Of a stretch of 64,000 nucleotides of DNA, positions 35,805-44,970 are shown one piece after another. The notes under the pieces are model-generated. The model was not told the DNA's origin. It searched no databases and saw only the letters and a list, made by a program, of their open reading frames with translations. The translations under genes were made by a program, and so were the position numbers. The DNA is from HKST-UBA178 sp965223815 (GTDB lineage Bacteria; Pseudomonadota; Gammaproteobacteria; Chromatiales; Chromatiaceae), in NCBI GenBank assembly GCA_965223815.1, contig OZ245019.1, positions 3,286,001-3,350,000 on the forward strand, written 5' to 3'. How positions within the stretch are numbered: the stretch's first letter is position 1; every line of letters starts with the position of its first letter.

Positions 35805-36761
35805 TTAGTATAGTAATAAATAGAATATAGGCTGTAGATTGATACCACTGGGCAAGAACTGAATACCGGTTACCTGCTGTTCCAGAAAAGACCTGAGCAC
35901 CGAGATTCTGGCATTGACATCGTAAAATGTCGGCAAGGCGCAGTCATAACCCCAACTGACAATACCCGCCTGGACGAACTGGTTACCCAAACGAATCAGA
36001 AGCGGTCCGCCGCTATCACCCAAGCAGCTGGCTTTGCCTCCCTCCGAGAATCCTGCACAAAGCATCTCATCGGTAATCGCCCCCGGATAACTGGTCGCAC
36101 ATAGGGCATTGCCGATGATGGGCATGTCCGCTTGTTGCAGTATGTCGGGATACTCACCCCCAGATGCCAGGGCTCCCCAACCCAACACCCGGGCTGTATA
36201 TCCTTCGAGGGAACTCTCTCCCCCGTACAGAATCGCCAGCGGCTGTTGGGAGGGCGTTTGCAGCCGGATCAGCGCGATATCATTGACGAGGGTGGCACTC
36301 TGGAATCCGGGATGGACGATCAACTCAGCTGCGCGGATCACCTCTGCCGGTGTATCCAGACTCAGATTGCGCATCCCGGTGTAGATTTCGATCCCATCCG
36401 CCGTCATGTCGTGTACGCAATGCGCTGCTGTCAGAACCCACTGCCGGTGGATCAAGGTGCCGCCGCAAAACTGTCCGAAAAACGGATCCGCACCAGTCTG
36501 CACCAGCGCCACCATGTAGGGCCAGTCACCGACTTTAGTATCCTCGCCCCCAACAATCCGGGCGGTTGGCACCGGTGACGAAACATCCTGGGCAATCGCC
36601 TGGTTGCAGGTGCCGACCGTTAGGAGGAGCAGAAAAAATACATAGCGCCCGAACGCAATAAGGGCCTGCCTGGGTGGCTTTTTCTGAATAGGAGGGGCTG
36701 ACAACCGCCGGAGGCTTGGGCTGATTGGAGTTTCTGCTCTGGACTTAGTGTTCACTGCCAT
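35805..36761 (-). CDS. Secreted trypsin-like serine protease (S1 family)
   Basis: About 318 residues: a signal segment (FFLLLLTVGTCNQAIA), a short propeptide and the mature N-terminus IVGGEDTKVGDWPYM. The catalytic triad is visible in LTAAHCVHD (His), NDIALIRL (Asp) and CLGDSGGPLL (Ser). Four or more cysteines suggest disulfides, as in animal-type trypsins. The activation site before IVGG follows an Arg (TARIVGG), so autoactivation is possible. The start is uncertain (ATG at 36761; the frame opens at 36806), and no strong ribosome site was seen. Confidence 0.88.
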   Translation of the reverse strand: MAVNTKSRAETPISPSLRRLSAPPIQKKPPRQALIAFGRYVFFLLLLTVGTCNQAIAQDVSSPVPTARIVGGEDTKVGDWPYMVALVQTGADPFFGQFCGGTLIHRQWVLTAAHCVHDMTADGIEIYTGMRNLSLDTPAEVIRAAELIVHPGFQSATLVNDIALIRLQTPSQQPLAILYGGESSLEGYTARVLGWGALASGGEYPDILQQADMPIIGNALCATSYPGAITDEMLCAGFSEGGKASCLGDSGGPLLIRLGNQFVQAGIVSWGYDCALPTFYDVNARISVLRSFLEQQVTGIQFLPSGINLQPIFYLLLY

Positions 36762-36944
36762 CTGATACCGTGTCACTGGCGCCGCAGACCAAACCACTAT
36801 GCCCAAACGCCTAAGATTGTGAATTGAAACGCCAGCGTGTAAAACCTACTGGCGAAACCCCTATCCTATCAGGTTCAACCCCGGGTCGTTGGGCTGGTTC
36901 GTGATACCATGCCTACTCCAAGAGCTGAAGGAATTGTCTAGGAA

Positions 36945-38156
36945 ATGGCAGACCAAGAAGACTTCGCATCGCTACTGGGTGAATACGAGCAGGAACATAG
37001 TGGGCCAAGCCAGGGCGAACCCAGAATAGGTGACAAGGTGAGCGGCATCGTGGTGTCGATCCAGGACGAGTTCTTGTTTGTAGATTTGGGCGGCAAGCGC
37101 GAAGGATTACTGGAACGCCAGGAGGCAACCGATAGCGACGGCAATCTGAAAGTCGGCATCGGCGATTCGATCAGCACTCTGGTCAGCGGCATAGACCAGG
37201 AGAGTGGCCGGCCCATACTGGGGCAACGCCACGGGCGCCGGGTCCATGGCAGCGATGAGTTGCGCGCCGCCTTCGAACAGCAGATACCCGTTGAGGGGCG
37301 CATCGTAGGCGAAACCAAGGGCGGCGTGGAAGTGGAAATTTCCGGGGAGCGGGCATTCTGTCCCGCCTCCCAGATAGATATCGCCTTTGTCGAGGATCTC
37401 GATCAGTTCAAAGACCAACGGCTGGATTTTCGCATTACTCGCTTTGAAGGCGGGAGACACATCAACATGGTGGTTTCCCGTAGAGTGCTGCTCGAAGAGG
37501 AACAACGGGCGCTCGCTCTCGAGACCCGTGCTCGCCTAGAGGTTGGAGCCGTAATGAAAGGCAAAGTCACTTCCCTCAAACCTTTTGGTGCTTTTATCGA
37601 CCTGGGGGGTATCGAGGGGATGGTGCACATTAGCGAGATGGCCTACGGCAGAGTCGAGAAGCCCGAGGACTTGCTCTCGCTGGGGCAACCTGTGGAAGTT
37701 TCCGTGCTGCGCATTGAGGAAAGCGACAATCCCCGTCAGCCCGAGCGTATCGCCCTCTCACTCCGCGCTCTGGAAAAGGATCCTTGGCAGGATATCCACA
37801 ACAAGTACGCAGCCGGAGTCTCTATCCAGGGAACCGTGAGCAGGTTGCAACCCTTCGGTGCTTTCATCGAACTGGAACCCGGTATCGACGGGCTGGCGCA
37901 CATCAGCGAGCTCGGCGCCGAGCGCCGCATCAGCCATCCCCAGGAAGTTGTCAGGGTTGGCGACCGGGTTGAAGCAACCATCCTCGCTGTGGATGCGGAA
38001 AAAAAGCGTATCAGCCTCTCTCTCGATACCAGTCGGGCGACAGAGCATGCTACGCCTTCCGTAGCGAATAACAGCGTCAACGAAAACACCCCAAGCCGCC
38101 AAGGCTATTCCAATCTTGGGGATATTCTGCGGGAGAGCTTGAAAAAACAGAAGTAG
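36945..38156 (+). CDS. Four-S1-domain RNA-binding protein
   Basis: A 403-residue protein made of four S1 OB-folds starting near GDKVSGIVVSIQDEFLFVDL, VEGRIVGETKGGVEVEI, GAVMKGKVTSLKPFGAFIDL and GVSIQGTVSRLQPFGAFIEL. It resembles ribosomal protein S1 but has four instead of six domains and a polar tail, so it is a paralogue rather than rpsA. It may modulate translation or bind mRNA. It is monocistronic and convergent with the following hypothetical gene. Confidence 0.88.
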   Translation: MADQEDFASLLGEYEQEHSGPSQGEPRIGDKVSGIVVSIQDEFLFVDLGGKREGLLERQEATDSDGNLKVGIGDSISTLVSGIDQESGRPILGQRHGRRVHGSDELRAAFEQQIPVEGRIVGETKGGVEVEISGERAFCPASQIDIAFVEDLDQFKDQRLDFRITRFEGGRHINMVVSRRVLLEEEQRALALETRARLEVGAVMKGKVTSLKPFGAFIDLGGIEGMVHISEMAYGRVEKPEDLLSLGQPVEVSVLRIEESDNPRQPERIALSLRALEKDPWQDIHNKYAAGVSIQGTVSRLQPFGAFIELEPGIDGLAHISELGAERRISHPQEVVRVGDRVEATILAVDAEKKRISLSLDTSRATEHATPSVANNSVNENTPSRQGYSNLGDILRESLKKQK

Positions 38157-38162
38157 CGCAGC

Positions 38163-38654
38163 TTATTCCTCTTCGTAGACCGGCTCCCAACGTATCTGGT
38201 CGCACCAGGGGGGCAACACCAGAATCTCGTGGGGCGGCACCACACCCGCCCCCAAGCCGAAGGCATCGAGCATGGCATAACGCTGGCAACGCGGCCGATT
38301 TGCCGCTCCCTCTTCGATGACCAGTCGAAAACCCACCAGTCCTGGATTCATCATTGCCCTGAGCAGATCCGCTTCGGTGTAGATACGGGCCACCTCCCGG
38401 TCTACAAGGGCTCGATGCGCCGGTTCCTCTTCACTGCCGCTTTCGCGGCCGTTAACAGCGACCATGATGTGAGTCTCCAGGCGCAAACGCGTCTCACGGT
38501 CCAATTCCCCGCCGGGCAGTTGCAGCCCGCCGGCACGAATATAAGCGCTGGCGAAAAAACGCGGATGCCCATCGCTCTGCATCAGTGCTCGACGGCCCTC
38601 TCGAATCGCTTCCCGAATCGCCGTCAATTGCTGAGGAGTATAGCTTTCTTCCAT
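38163..38654 (-). CDS. Conserved hypothetical protein, ~163 residues
   Basis: A soluble acidic protein without recognised domain (visible features: QQLTAIREAIREGRRAL, a Glu-rich patch ESGSEEEPAHR, FRLVIEEGAANRPRCQRY). GGGAG precedes both a GTG at 38657 and the ATG at 38654; the ATG is preferred. It borders the IS256 insertion, and its start faces that element. Confidence 0.55.
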   Translation of the reverse strand: MEESYTPQQLTAIREAIREGRRALMQSDGHPRFFASAYIRAGGLQLPGGELDRETRLRLETHIMVAVNGRESGSEEEPAHRALVDREVARIYTEADLLRAMMNPGLVGFRLVIEEGAANRPRCQRYAMLDAFGLGAGVVPPHEILVLPPWCDQIRWEPVYEEE

Positions 38655-38763
38655 CACCGCGAACTCCCAAAATGCTGAGATCCGAGCTGGAAATCCCTAT
38701 TTCCAGTACCCAATTTTTTACCGCCTAATGTGGATATAATAGCCTGCATGATGGAACTCTGGG

Positions 38764-40128
38764 GGTGCTGTCAATTTTCTTGTGCACATTTTTTATCGGA
38801 GCGGTCCCGGGAATTGGTCAGGCAATAGAATAGATTGCCTCTTTGTCCATCTCTTCAAGTAGTTTCATGTCCATGTATTTCCTTGTGCCCCAGTTTGTCG
38901 CTGAGACATGTCGAAGCCGAGCGGCGACCAACATTAATGCCGAATGGCCGTCGGGGAACGCGCCAATCACTTTAGTTCGACGCCTGGCCTCTTTCAGCAA
39001 CCGCTCCATTGGATTATTGGTTTTGATCTTGAGCCAATGCTGGGAGGGATAGGAGTAGAAACTGAATGTCTCATGAATGTTGTGCTCCACAAGTTCTGCC
39101 GCAGTCCTCAGCTTCATTTCCTTGAGTTTGTCGACTACCCCTGTTGCCTTCTCCTCTGCCGCCTCACGGCTCTCCTGAGCGTGAATAGCCTTTAGCATGG
39201 CAGCGACTTCACGTACTTTGTTTTTAGGCACATGAGAGAACACGTTTCTGTAGAAATGAACAGCGCATCTCTGCCAGTCAGCCTCCGGAAACACTTCTGA
39301 AGCTGATTCCACAAGTCCGAGGCAGGCATCTGAAATAATTAGCCTGACGCCCTGCAAGCCGCGATCCTTCAGGTGCTTAAGAAACCCCAACCAGCCGGAT
39401 TTATCCTCCTTGTGGCCTTCCTGAACGCCCAAAATACGGCGGAAACCGTCCTGGTCGACTCCAATTGCTGCCAGGACGGAAACATTTTTGACCTCTCCAC
39501 CCCAGCTGCGTTTGAGCACAATGCCGTCCAGGAATACATAAGCATATTTGCCTTCAATTTGCTGTTTGCGCCAGCGCTCGATGTGTTTATAGACCTTCTG
39601 ATTAAGCTTGGAAACCGTGCCCGAGGATACCCGAGTACCCCACAAAGCCTCTGTGATATCCTCCACGCGACGCACAGAAACCCCGGCCAGGTACATCTGA
39701 ACGATGGCTTCCTCGATGGAGATATCTCGGCGTCGATAGCGCTCGATGATAGCCGTCTCGAACGTCTGCTGGCGTAATCTGGGCATTTTCAGTTCGACCT
39801 CACCAGCCTTTGTGTGAAATTTCCGTTTGTAGTGGCCAGCTCGGGTATCTATTCGATCTGGCGAGTGCTCATAGCGCTGAGCATTGCACATCTCGTCTGC
39901 TTCAGCATCTAGCATGGCGTTCAGGGTTTCCTCGACGGTACCTCTGACCATCTCTTCCAAATGTCCGCGTATCTCACCCTCGTCAATCCTGATAACCTTG
40001 CTAAGCCCGTTCGTGGTATCTTTAGCCATGGTGGTCCTCTTTGGTTTGTACAGTGGTTTGGCAATTACTGTTTTAACAAACCGGGGCCACCCCCTTCAAA
40101 AAATGTGCACGTAAAAATTTACGTTATC
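38764..40128 (-). mobile_element. IS256-family insertion sequence
   Basis: Imperfect terminal inverted repeats of about 31 bp at 38764-38794 and 40098-40128 share the block GTGCACATTTTTT and bound a 1365-bp element with a single transposase gene. No matching 8-9-bp target duplication is seen (ACTCTGGG on the left, GGGAAAAC on the right), which fits an adjacent deletion: only the C-terminal part of a membrane-protein gene survives on the right side. Confidence 0.85.
38818..40029 (-). CDS. IS256-family transposase
   Basis: A 403-residue MULE/DDE transposase, apparently intact: IEEAIVQMYLAGVSVRRVEDI upstream (quoted in part: QMYLAGVSVRRVED), catalytic Asp in YAYVFLDGIVLK, second Asp in IISDACLGL and Glu in NNPMERLLKEARRR. 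The length is normal for the family, and the element should be mobile if expressed. Confidence 0.95.
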   Translation of the reverse strand: MAKDTTNGLSKVIRIDEGEIRGHLEEMVRGTVEETLNAMLDAEADEMCNAQRYEHSPDRIDTRAGHYKRKFHTKAGEVELKMPRLRQQTFETAIIERYRRRDISIEEAIVQMYLAGVSVRRVEDITEALWGTRVSSGTVSKLNQKVYKHIERWRKQQIEGKYAYVFLDGIVLKRSWGGEVKNVSVLAAIGVDQDGFRRILGVQEGHKEDKSGWLGFLKHLKDRGLQGVRLIISDACLGLVESASEVFPEADWQRCAVHFYRNVFSHVPKNKVREVAAMLKAIHAQESREAAEEKATGVVDKLKEMKLRTAAELVEHNIHETFSFYSYPSQHWLKIKTNNPMERLLKEARRRTKVIGAFPDGHSALMLVAARLRHVSATNWGTRKYMDMKLLEEMDKEAIYSIA

Positions 40129-40483
40129 GGGAAAACTGACTATCCCCAAGGCATTCGGTATCGGGGCGGTAGTCAATATCGTGGGACTCCCCTTTGCCCT
40201 GCCCTACTTCGCCGCCCTCGACCAGATCCTCAAGGCCGATCTCACCGTAAGCGGCTCACTGCTGGTACTGGTGATTTACAATCTGGGATACGCGCTACCC
40301 TTCCTCACGGTTCCGGTGCTGGCCCTGGTGCTGGGGGACGGCAGCAGTGAAGTATTGAGCCGCATCAATGACAAGGTGGACCGCGCGAGCACCGTTTTAA
40401 TGCCGCTGATGCTGGCCCTGGTGGGGGTTGCACTGGTGGCGGATGCCATTCTCTACTTCACCAGAGGCCAAGGGCTTTTTTAG
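40129..40483 (+). pseudogene. C-terminal fragment of a multi-pass membrane protein, truncated by IS256
   Basis: Reading continues from KLTIPKAFGIGAVVNIVGLP into a hydrophobic segment ending LALVGVALVADAILYF, so about 115 C-terminal residues with three or four helices remain. The frame hits a stop inside the IS terminal repeat. The pattern resembles GAP/Sap-like small exporters, but this is tentative. To the left of the IS a TATAAT and ATGATGGAACTCTGG could be the former promoter and start codons, implying that the intervening N-terminal half was deleted. Confidence 0.6.
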
Positions 40484-40485
40484 TG

Positions 40486-40890
40486 GATAAAGGGGATGTA
40501 TCCATATTCCCTCGTTTGCAGGTCTACCCCGCCCCCTCCTTTCCACCCTCAATCCCAATCTCCGCTCCACCTCGTCGACAAAGCGCCGGTTGCCCGTCAG
40601 TTGATTGCTGCTGACCGACTCCACGAAAAACCGCTTCTCCGATTCCGGAACCCCATTTTGGACAAACACAGGGTAGCGGTGTTTTCGCTGCTCATCGGTC
40701 TCTCCTAAACCGGTAGTCCTGATAAGCCAGAAATACCGCGTTCCAATTATGCTCCCGCTCTACGATATGATGGGGACAATGGGGTATTAATACCCTCGCC
40801 TTCCTTGGCATGGCAATCTCCTTTTGCCTTCATGATGAATTCAGCCCATCTGCTTCCTTGCTCAATTAAATAAATGTGTTCCCTTTAGTT
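40486..40890 (-). repeat. Repeat element copy A (RAYT-relic, 405 bp)
   Basis: First of six direct copies. Ends are GATAAAGG (left) and CCCTTTAGTT (right); the complement of the right end, AACTAAAGGG, pairs with the left end as an imperfect terminal inverted repeat. On the minus strand it encodes a transposase N-terminus (MPRKARVLIPHCPHHIV), then a stop, then in another frame a transposase C-terminus (RRFVDEVERRLGLRVERRGR). The catalytic middle of the REP-associated Y1 transposase is missing. This copy abuts the truncated membrane-protein gene on its left. Confidence 0.85.
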
Positions 40891-41363
40891 CAATGCTTGT
40901 TCTTTAAACAATACTGGACCATATCATCAAATACCAAACTAGAGTTCTTACTAGTGATAAACTCCATCAATATATTTCCATCTGTCGCGATCACATATTC
41001 GATTTTTTTAAAAGCATCAATTTTTCCTTGATACTCCAAACTAACTATTCTTAAGCCGTCCGAAAAAACATCCTCACCAAATACCCAATCACTAGGAACA
41101 ACATCATCTATCTCCTTTTTTGTGACTATTAACTGTCCTGATGCTCCCACTGGAACATCTAGTGTCATATTATGAAATAAGAGGTCCCCATTTGAATAAA
41201 AGCTATCAACTCTCAAAACAAACGTTTTCGGTATTGGGAAATCGCAACCAAAGATATCGATAAATTTATAGTCCTCTAGAGATATCGTATTTGCCTCGGC
41301 GGCAAACACTGAATGAATAGAAAATACTACTGTCAATAGAAAGTGATGCTTTTTGTTTTTCAT
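40890..41363 (-). CDS. Array gene 1: exported protein of unknown function
   Basis: A 157-residue protein with a signal peptide (HFLLTVVFSIHSVFA) and no recognised domain; it is visibly AT-rich compared with the flanks. The TGA overlaps the last base of copy A, and the ATG lies 18 bp from the edge of copy B, so the gene fills the unique segment. Cys residues in FGCDFP and VQYCLK could form a disulfide in the periplasm. Confidence 0.6.
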   Translation of the reverse strand: MKNKKHHFLLTVVFSIHSVFAAEANTISLEDYKFIDIFGCDFPIPKTFVLRVDSFYSNGDLLFHNMTLDVPVGASGQLIVTKKEIDDVVPSDWVFGEDVFSDGLRIVSLEYQGKIDAFKKIEYVIATDGNILMEFITSKNSSLVFDDMVQYCLKNKH

Positions 41364-41381
41364 AATTTTGATAATGAATAG

Positions 41382-41786
41382 GATAAAGGCGACGTATCTA
41401 TATTCCCTCGTTTGCAGGTCTACCCCGCCCTCTCATTTCCACCCTCGATCCCAATCTCCGCTCCACCTCGTCGACAAAGCGCCGGTTGCCCGTCAGTTGA
41501 TTTCTGCTGACCGACTCCCCGAAAAACCGTTTCTCCGATTCCGGAACCCCATTTTCGACAAACACAGGGTAGCGGCGTTTTCGCTGCGCATCGGCCTTCC
41601 CTAAACCGGTAGTCCTGATCAGCCAGAAATACCGCGTTCCGATTATGCCGCCGCTGTACGATATGATGGGGACAACGGGGCATTAATACCCTTGCCTTCC
41701 TTGGCATGGCAATCTCCTTTTGCCTTCAAGATGAATTCAGCCCATCTGCTTCCTTGCTCAGTTAAATAAATGCGTCCCCTTTAGTT
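41382..41786 (-). repeat. Repeat element copy B (RAYT-relic, 405 bp)
   Basis: Same length and orientation as copy A. The left end is GATAAAGGCGACGTATCTAT; the complement of the right end is AACTAAAGGGGACGCATTTA, sharing TAAAGG-GACG-AT-TAT. The relic N-terminus MPRKARVLMPRCPHHIVQR stays open for 95 codons by running out of frame past the deletion junction. The TAA of array gene 2 lies inside its right end. Confidence 0.85.
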
Positions 41787-42365
41787 CCTTTTAGGCAGAT
41801 ACTTTTCAAAATACCAATGAGCTATAGTGAGATCCTGACCGCATAACTCATTGAACTCTTCAGATAGGTTATTGGATTGCTGAATCTGGCACAGAAAAAA
41901 TCTGTCGCAGTTATGTGTATCACCAGGAAAACTTTCTCCGACCCAATCAGGAAGCCTTAAAGCCGACAACCCCTCCAAATACTCTTTTTTTAGTAAAACG
42001 AAATTATCCCCTACATGTGCCGTAAAGTTGGCGAAACATTTTTTCATATCAACCACATCACTGTCCTTACTCGTGAATTCGTCAAGGTGATTGGAAAAAG
42101 TAGCGCAAAGCAATGGCTCGTAGCCCAACTTAACACCTACTGTCAAAGCTTGATCGACATTGTAATCTGCAATAACTTTTTCTACAGAGGGGATATTAAA
42201 ACCAATACGGTAATTGCATATCCCGCGGTATTTCCCATTCTCCCTAACAACCATAAGGTACATATCATCACATACAAGTTTGATGTAGCGAACACCCCCC
42301 GTGACTCTATGTTTATTAAATCCTTCTTTTAGCAATGCATGTTCGAATTCCTTTGAGATATTCAT
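41781..42365 (-). CDS. Array gene 2: soluble protein of unknown function
   Basis: About 194 residues, cytoplasmic, with no recognised family. The start FEHALLKEGFNKHR and YLMVVRENGKYRG loosely resemble small immunity-type proteins, but this is unconfirmed. The stop codon (AAC TAA) is formed by the right end of copy B. The frame also extends upstream through 22 codons to an ATG at 42431 inside copy C; the ATG at 42365 is preferred because the extension is element sequence. Confidence 0.55.
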   Translation of the reverse strand: MNISKEFEHALLKEGFNKHRVTGGVRYIKLVCDDMYLMVVRENGKYRGICNYRIGFNIPSVEKVIADYNVDQALTVGVKLGYEPLLCATFSNHLDEFTSKDSDVVDMKKCFANFTAHVGDNFVLLKKEYLEGLSALRLPDWVGESFPGDTHNCDRFFLCQIQQSNNLSEEFNELCGQDLTIAHWYFEKYLPKRN

Positions 42366-42411
42366 CTTTATCGCCACGGAATAATTACCCGAATCAAGTT
42401 CACAGATGCAG

Positions 42412-42816
42412 GATAAAGGCAACGTATCCATACTCCCTCTTTTGCAGGTCTACCCCGCCCCCTCCTTTCCACCCTCAAGCCCAATCTCCGCTCCACCTCA
42501 TCGAAAAAGCGCCGGTCACCCGCCAGTTGATTTCTGCTGACCGACTCCCCGAAAAACCGTTTCTCCGATTCCGGAACCCCATTTTCGACAAACACAGGGT
42601 AGCGGTGTTTTCGCTGCTCATCGGTCTTCCCTAAGCCGATAGTCCTGATCAGCCAGAAATACCACGTTCCGGTTATGCCCCCGCTGTACGATTTGATGCG
42701 AACAACGGGGCACTAATACCCTCGCCTTCCTTGGCATGGCAATCTCCTTTTGCCTTTCAGATAAATTCAGCCCATTTGCTTCCTTGCACAATTAAATAAA
42801 TGCGTCCCCTTTAGTT
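42412..42816 (-). repeat. Repeat element copy C (RAYT-relic, 405 bp)
   Basis: Same boundaries as the other copies (GATAAAGGC at the left, CCCCTTTAGTT at the right). In this copy the left end reads, on the minus strand, GAGGGAGTATGGATACG, creating a start codon with a ribosome-site-like sequence that faces array gene 2. The transposase C-terminal relic (RRFFDEVERRLGLRVERRG) is intact. Confidence 0.85.
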
Positions 42817-43316
42817 TTCTTATGCCACTTTAAAAATAGTTCCCCAAGGGATCTTGCGTTTACATATGAAGCCACACTAATCGCTGGACTCTTAATGATT
42901 TCTGGAAACTCTTTTAGCAACAGATCTGTCACCTCATCCGAAAAATCACCTATACAATTAGAAAACTCATCTACACTGATTCGATTTTCAATTACTCGAT
43001 CATTTACAAAATCATCGACTGTCAAATACACATCCAACCCCTTTCTAACTGCCCGCACGGAAACAGAACAGCTTGGGTAAATAATTTCTGCCTCGCTTTT
43101 TGAGAGCATTGTCTTGCAAAACAGTGCGTGGTAGGAGTCAAGTATATCAACCACATATTCTCCTTCTCCACGGACAATCACATCATCAAACGACAGATCC
43201 ACACTACCAAACAAAATGGATTCCTTTATTCGAGCCCAATCCGCTTGAGATTGTATCCACTCTTTTGTAGCGTGAGGCGCCCGCTCTGTTTCAAGCAAAA
43301 AAGATAATTTGATCAT
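42792..43316 (-). CDS. Array gene 3: soluble protein of unknown function
   Basis: About 174 residues from the ATG at 43316 (the frame opens at 43379). It is predicted alpha/beta and acidic, with no family recognised (features: LLETERAPHATKEWIQ, DVYLTVDDFVNDRVIEN). The reading frame runs 25 bases into copy C, which supplies the last residues (TKGDAFI) and the TAA stop. The original C-terminus therefore appears to have been replaced by element sequence. Confidence 0.55.
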   Translation of the reverse strand: MIKLSFLLETERAPHATKEWIQSQADWARIKESILFGSVDLSFDDVIVRGEGEYVVDILDSYHALFCKTMLSKSEAEIIYPSCSVSVRAVRKGLDVYLTVDDFVNDRVIENRISVDEFSNCIGDFSDEVTDLLLKEFPEIIKSPAISVASYVNARSLGELFLKWHKKTKGDAFI

Positions 43317-43524
43317 CTGCGCAACAATCTGGTCGGAACCGATTGTGCATTGTACACACGCCAAACACCGTCCCCACAAGAGCCACAGGATTCAATTGTA
43401 AATCTCGCTGTCGATATGGAAACTCTAGCTGGTGGAAAGCTCTCGCCTATAGGTACTCGAAAGTCCATATAAATATTCAGCCTTCTAATATGTGCAAAAT
43501 GCGGTTTCACTGAATGAAAGAATC

Positions 43525-43930
43525 GATAAAGGGGACGTATCTATACTTCCTCTTTTGCAGGTCTACCCCGCCCCCTCCTTTCCACCCTCAATCCCAATCT
43601 CCGCTCCACCTCGTCGACAAAGCGCCGGCTGCCCGTCAGTTGATTTCTGCTGACCGACTCCCCGCAAAATTGCTTCTCCGATTCCGGAACCCCATTTTCG
43701 ACAAACACAGGGTAGCGGTGTTTTCGCTGCTCATCGGTCTTCCCTAAGCCGATAGTCCTGATCAGCCAGAAATACCGCGTTCCGATTATGTCCCCCGCTG
43801 TACGATATGATGCGGACAACGAGGCATTAATACCCTTGCCTTCCTTGGCATGGCAATCTCCTTTTGTCTTCATGATGAATTCAGCCCATCTGCTTCCTTG
43901 CTCAATTAAATAAATGGGTCCCCTTTAGTT
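43525..43930 (-). repeat. Repeat element copy D (RAYT-relic, 406 bp)
   Basis: One base longer than the others (an extra C in the TCCCCCGCTG run). The left end GATAAAGGGGACGTATCT matches the complement of its right end (AACTAAAGGGGACCCATTTA) best of all copies, which makes the terminal inverted repeat clearest here. The N-terminal relic is frameshifted by the extra base. Confidence 0.85.
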
Positions 43931-43961
43931 CCACCTCCTTGTTAGTTCACCTTCAGTTTTT

Positions 43962-44348
43962 CTAGTGTGGTGAAAACAAAAATAGTCTGTTATTGTGAAT
44001 AAATGAAACGCTCTTCCCCCTCTGCCGAACCAACAAATTGTTCTCGTCTATTTTAAAACGTTCCAACTCCGGAATACCGAGATCTCTTAAGTCTTCTACC
44101 CTGTAACCGCTTTCGTATCCCAATTTATTCCAATGACTAGTTGCACTATCGATTAAAGCTTTCGAAAGATTGTATACTTCGTAGCTGTATCCTTCTCCAT
44201 TGAAATATGAATCACTCCTTTCGAATACTAAACTCACAAATGAAGGAAACAACCAAAACCCGCTAACGACTTTTAACCTATAATAACCGACGGCATGGTA
44301 GCCAAGAAAAATAACAATCACAATGACGATAATCGATCTTGTTTTCAT
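43962..44348 (-). CDS. Array gene 4: small membrane-anchored or exported protein
   Basis: A 128-residue AT-rich gene. An N-terminal hydrophobic helix (SIIVIVIVIFLGYHAVGYY) would act as anchor or signal, followed by a soluble domain (SATSHWNKLGYESGYRVED, ELERFKIDENNLLV). No family is recognised. Its stop lies 31 bp from copy D, the largest spacing in the array, and 212 bp separate its start from copy E. Confidence 0.55.
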   Translation of the reverse strand: MKTRSIIVIVIVIFLGYHAVGYYRLKVVSGFWLFPSFVSLVFERSDSYFNGEGYSYEVYNLSKALIDSATSHWNKLGYESGYRVEDLRDLGIPELERFKIDENNLLVRQRGKSVSFIHNNRLFLFSPH

Positions 44349-44560
44349 AGCTTATTACTAATAGTGTACTTGAAACGGCTTAGCTCTATATAGCGGCCGC
44401 AATACCGCTCCACCTATTGTTTGAAACTGATTTGTCCAATCTTTTCTCCATGGAAATATATTAAAGTCGTACGTAACTATTCAGCTCCACAGCTGATGAA
44501 ATGAACTCCTCCTGTCTTTTCCGGCATCTAGGTGCCACGCTAGAAATGACGTAAATAGAG

Positions 44561-44965
44561 GATAAAGGCGACGTATCTATATTCCCTCGTTTGCAGGTCT
44601 ACCCCGCCCCCTCCTTTCCACCCTCAATCCCAATCTCCGTTCCACCTCGTCGACAAAGCGCCGGTTGCCCGTCAGTTGATTGCTGCTGATCGACTCCACG
44701 AAAAACCGCTCCTCCGATTCCGGAACCCCATTTTGGACAAACACAGGGTAGCGGCGTTTTCGCTGCGCATCGGTCTCTCCTAAACCGATAGTCCTGATCA
44801 GCCAGAAATACCGCGTTCCGGTTATGCCCCCGCTGTACGATGTGATGCGGACAACGGGGCATTAATACCCTTACCTTCCTTGGCATGGCAATCTCCTTTT
44901 TGCTTCAAGATGAATTCAGCCCACCTGCTTCCTTGCTCAATTAAATTAATGCGTCCCATTTAGTT
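44561..44965 (-). repeat. Repeat element copy E (RAYT-relic, 405 bp)
   Basis: Same boundaries and orientation as the others. The N-terminal relic MPRKVRVLMPRCPHHIVQR is open for 95 codons. The right end differs by one base (CCCATTTAGTT). The shared deletion junction shows it derives from the same deleted ancestor. Confidence 0.85.
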
Positions 44966-44970
44966 GTTTC

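Noticed and set aside
41420..41707. 95-codon frames starting MPRKARV in the repeats as real transposase genes
   Set aside because: Only the first ~35 codons match a RAYT transposase; the rest is out of frame past an internal deletion and the catalytic region is absent.
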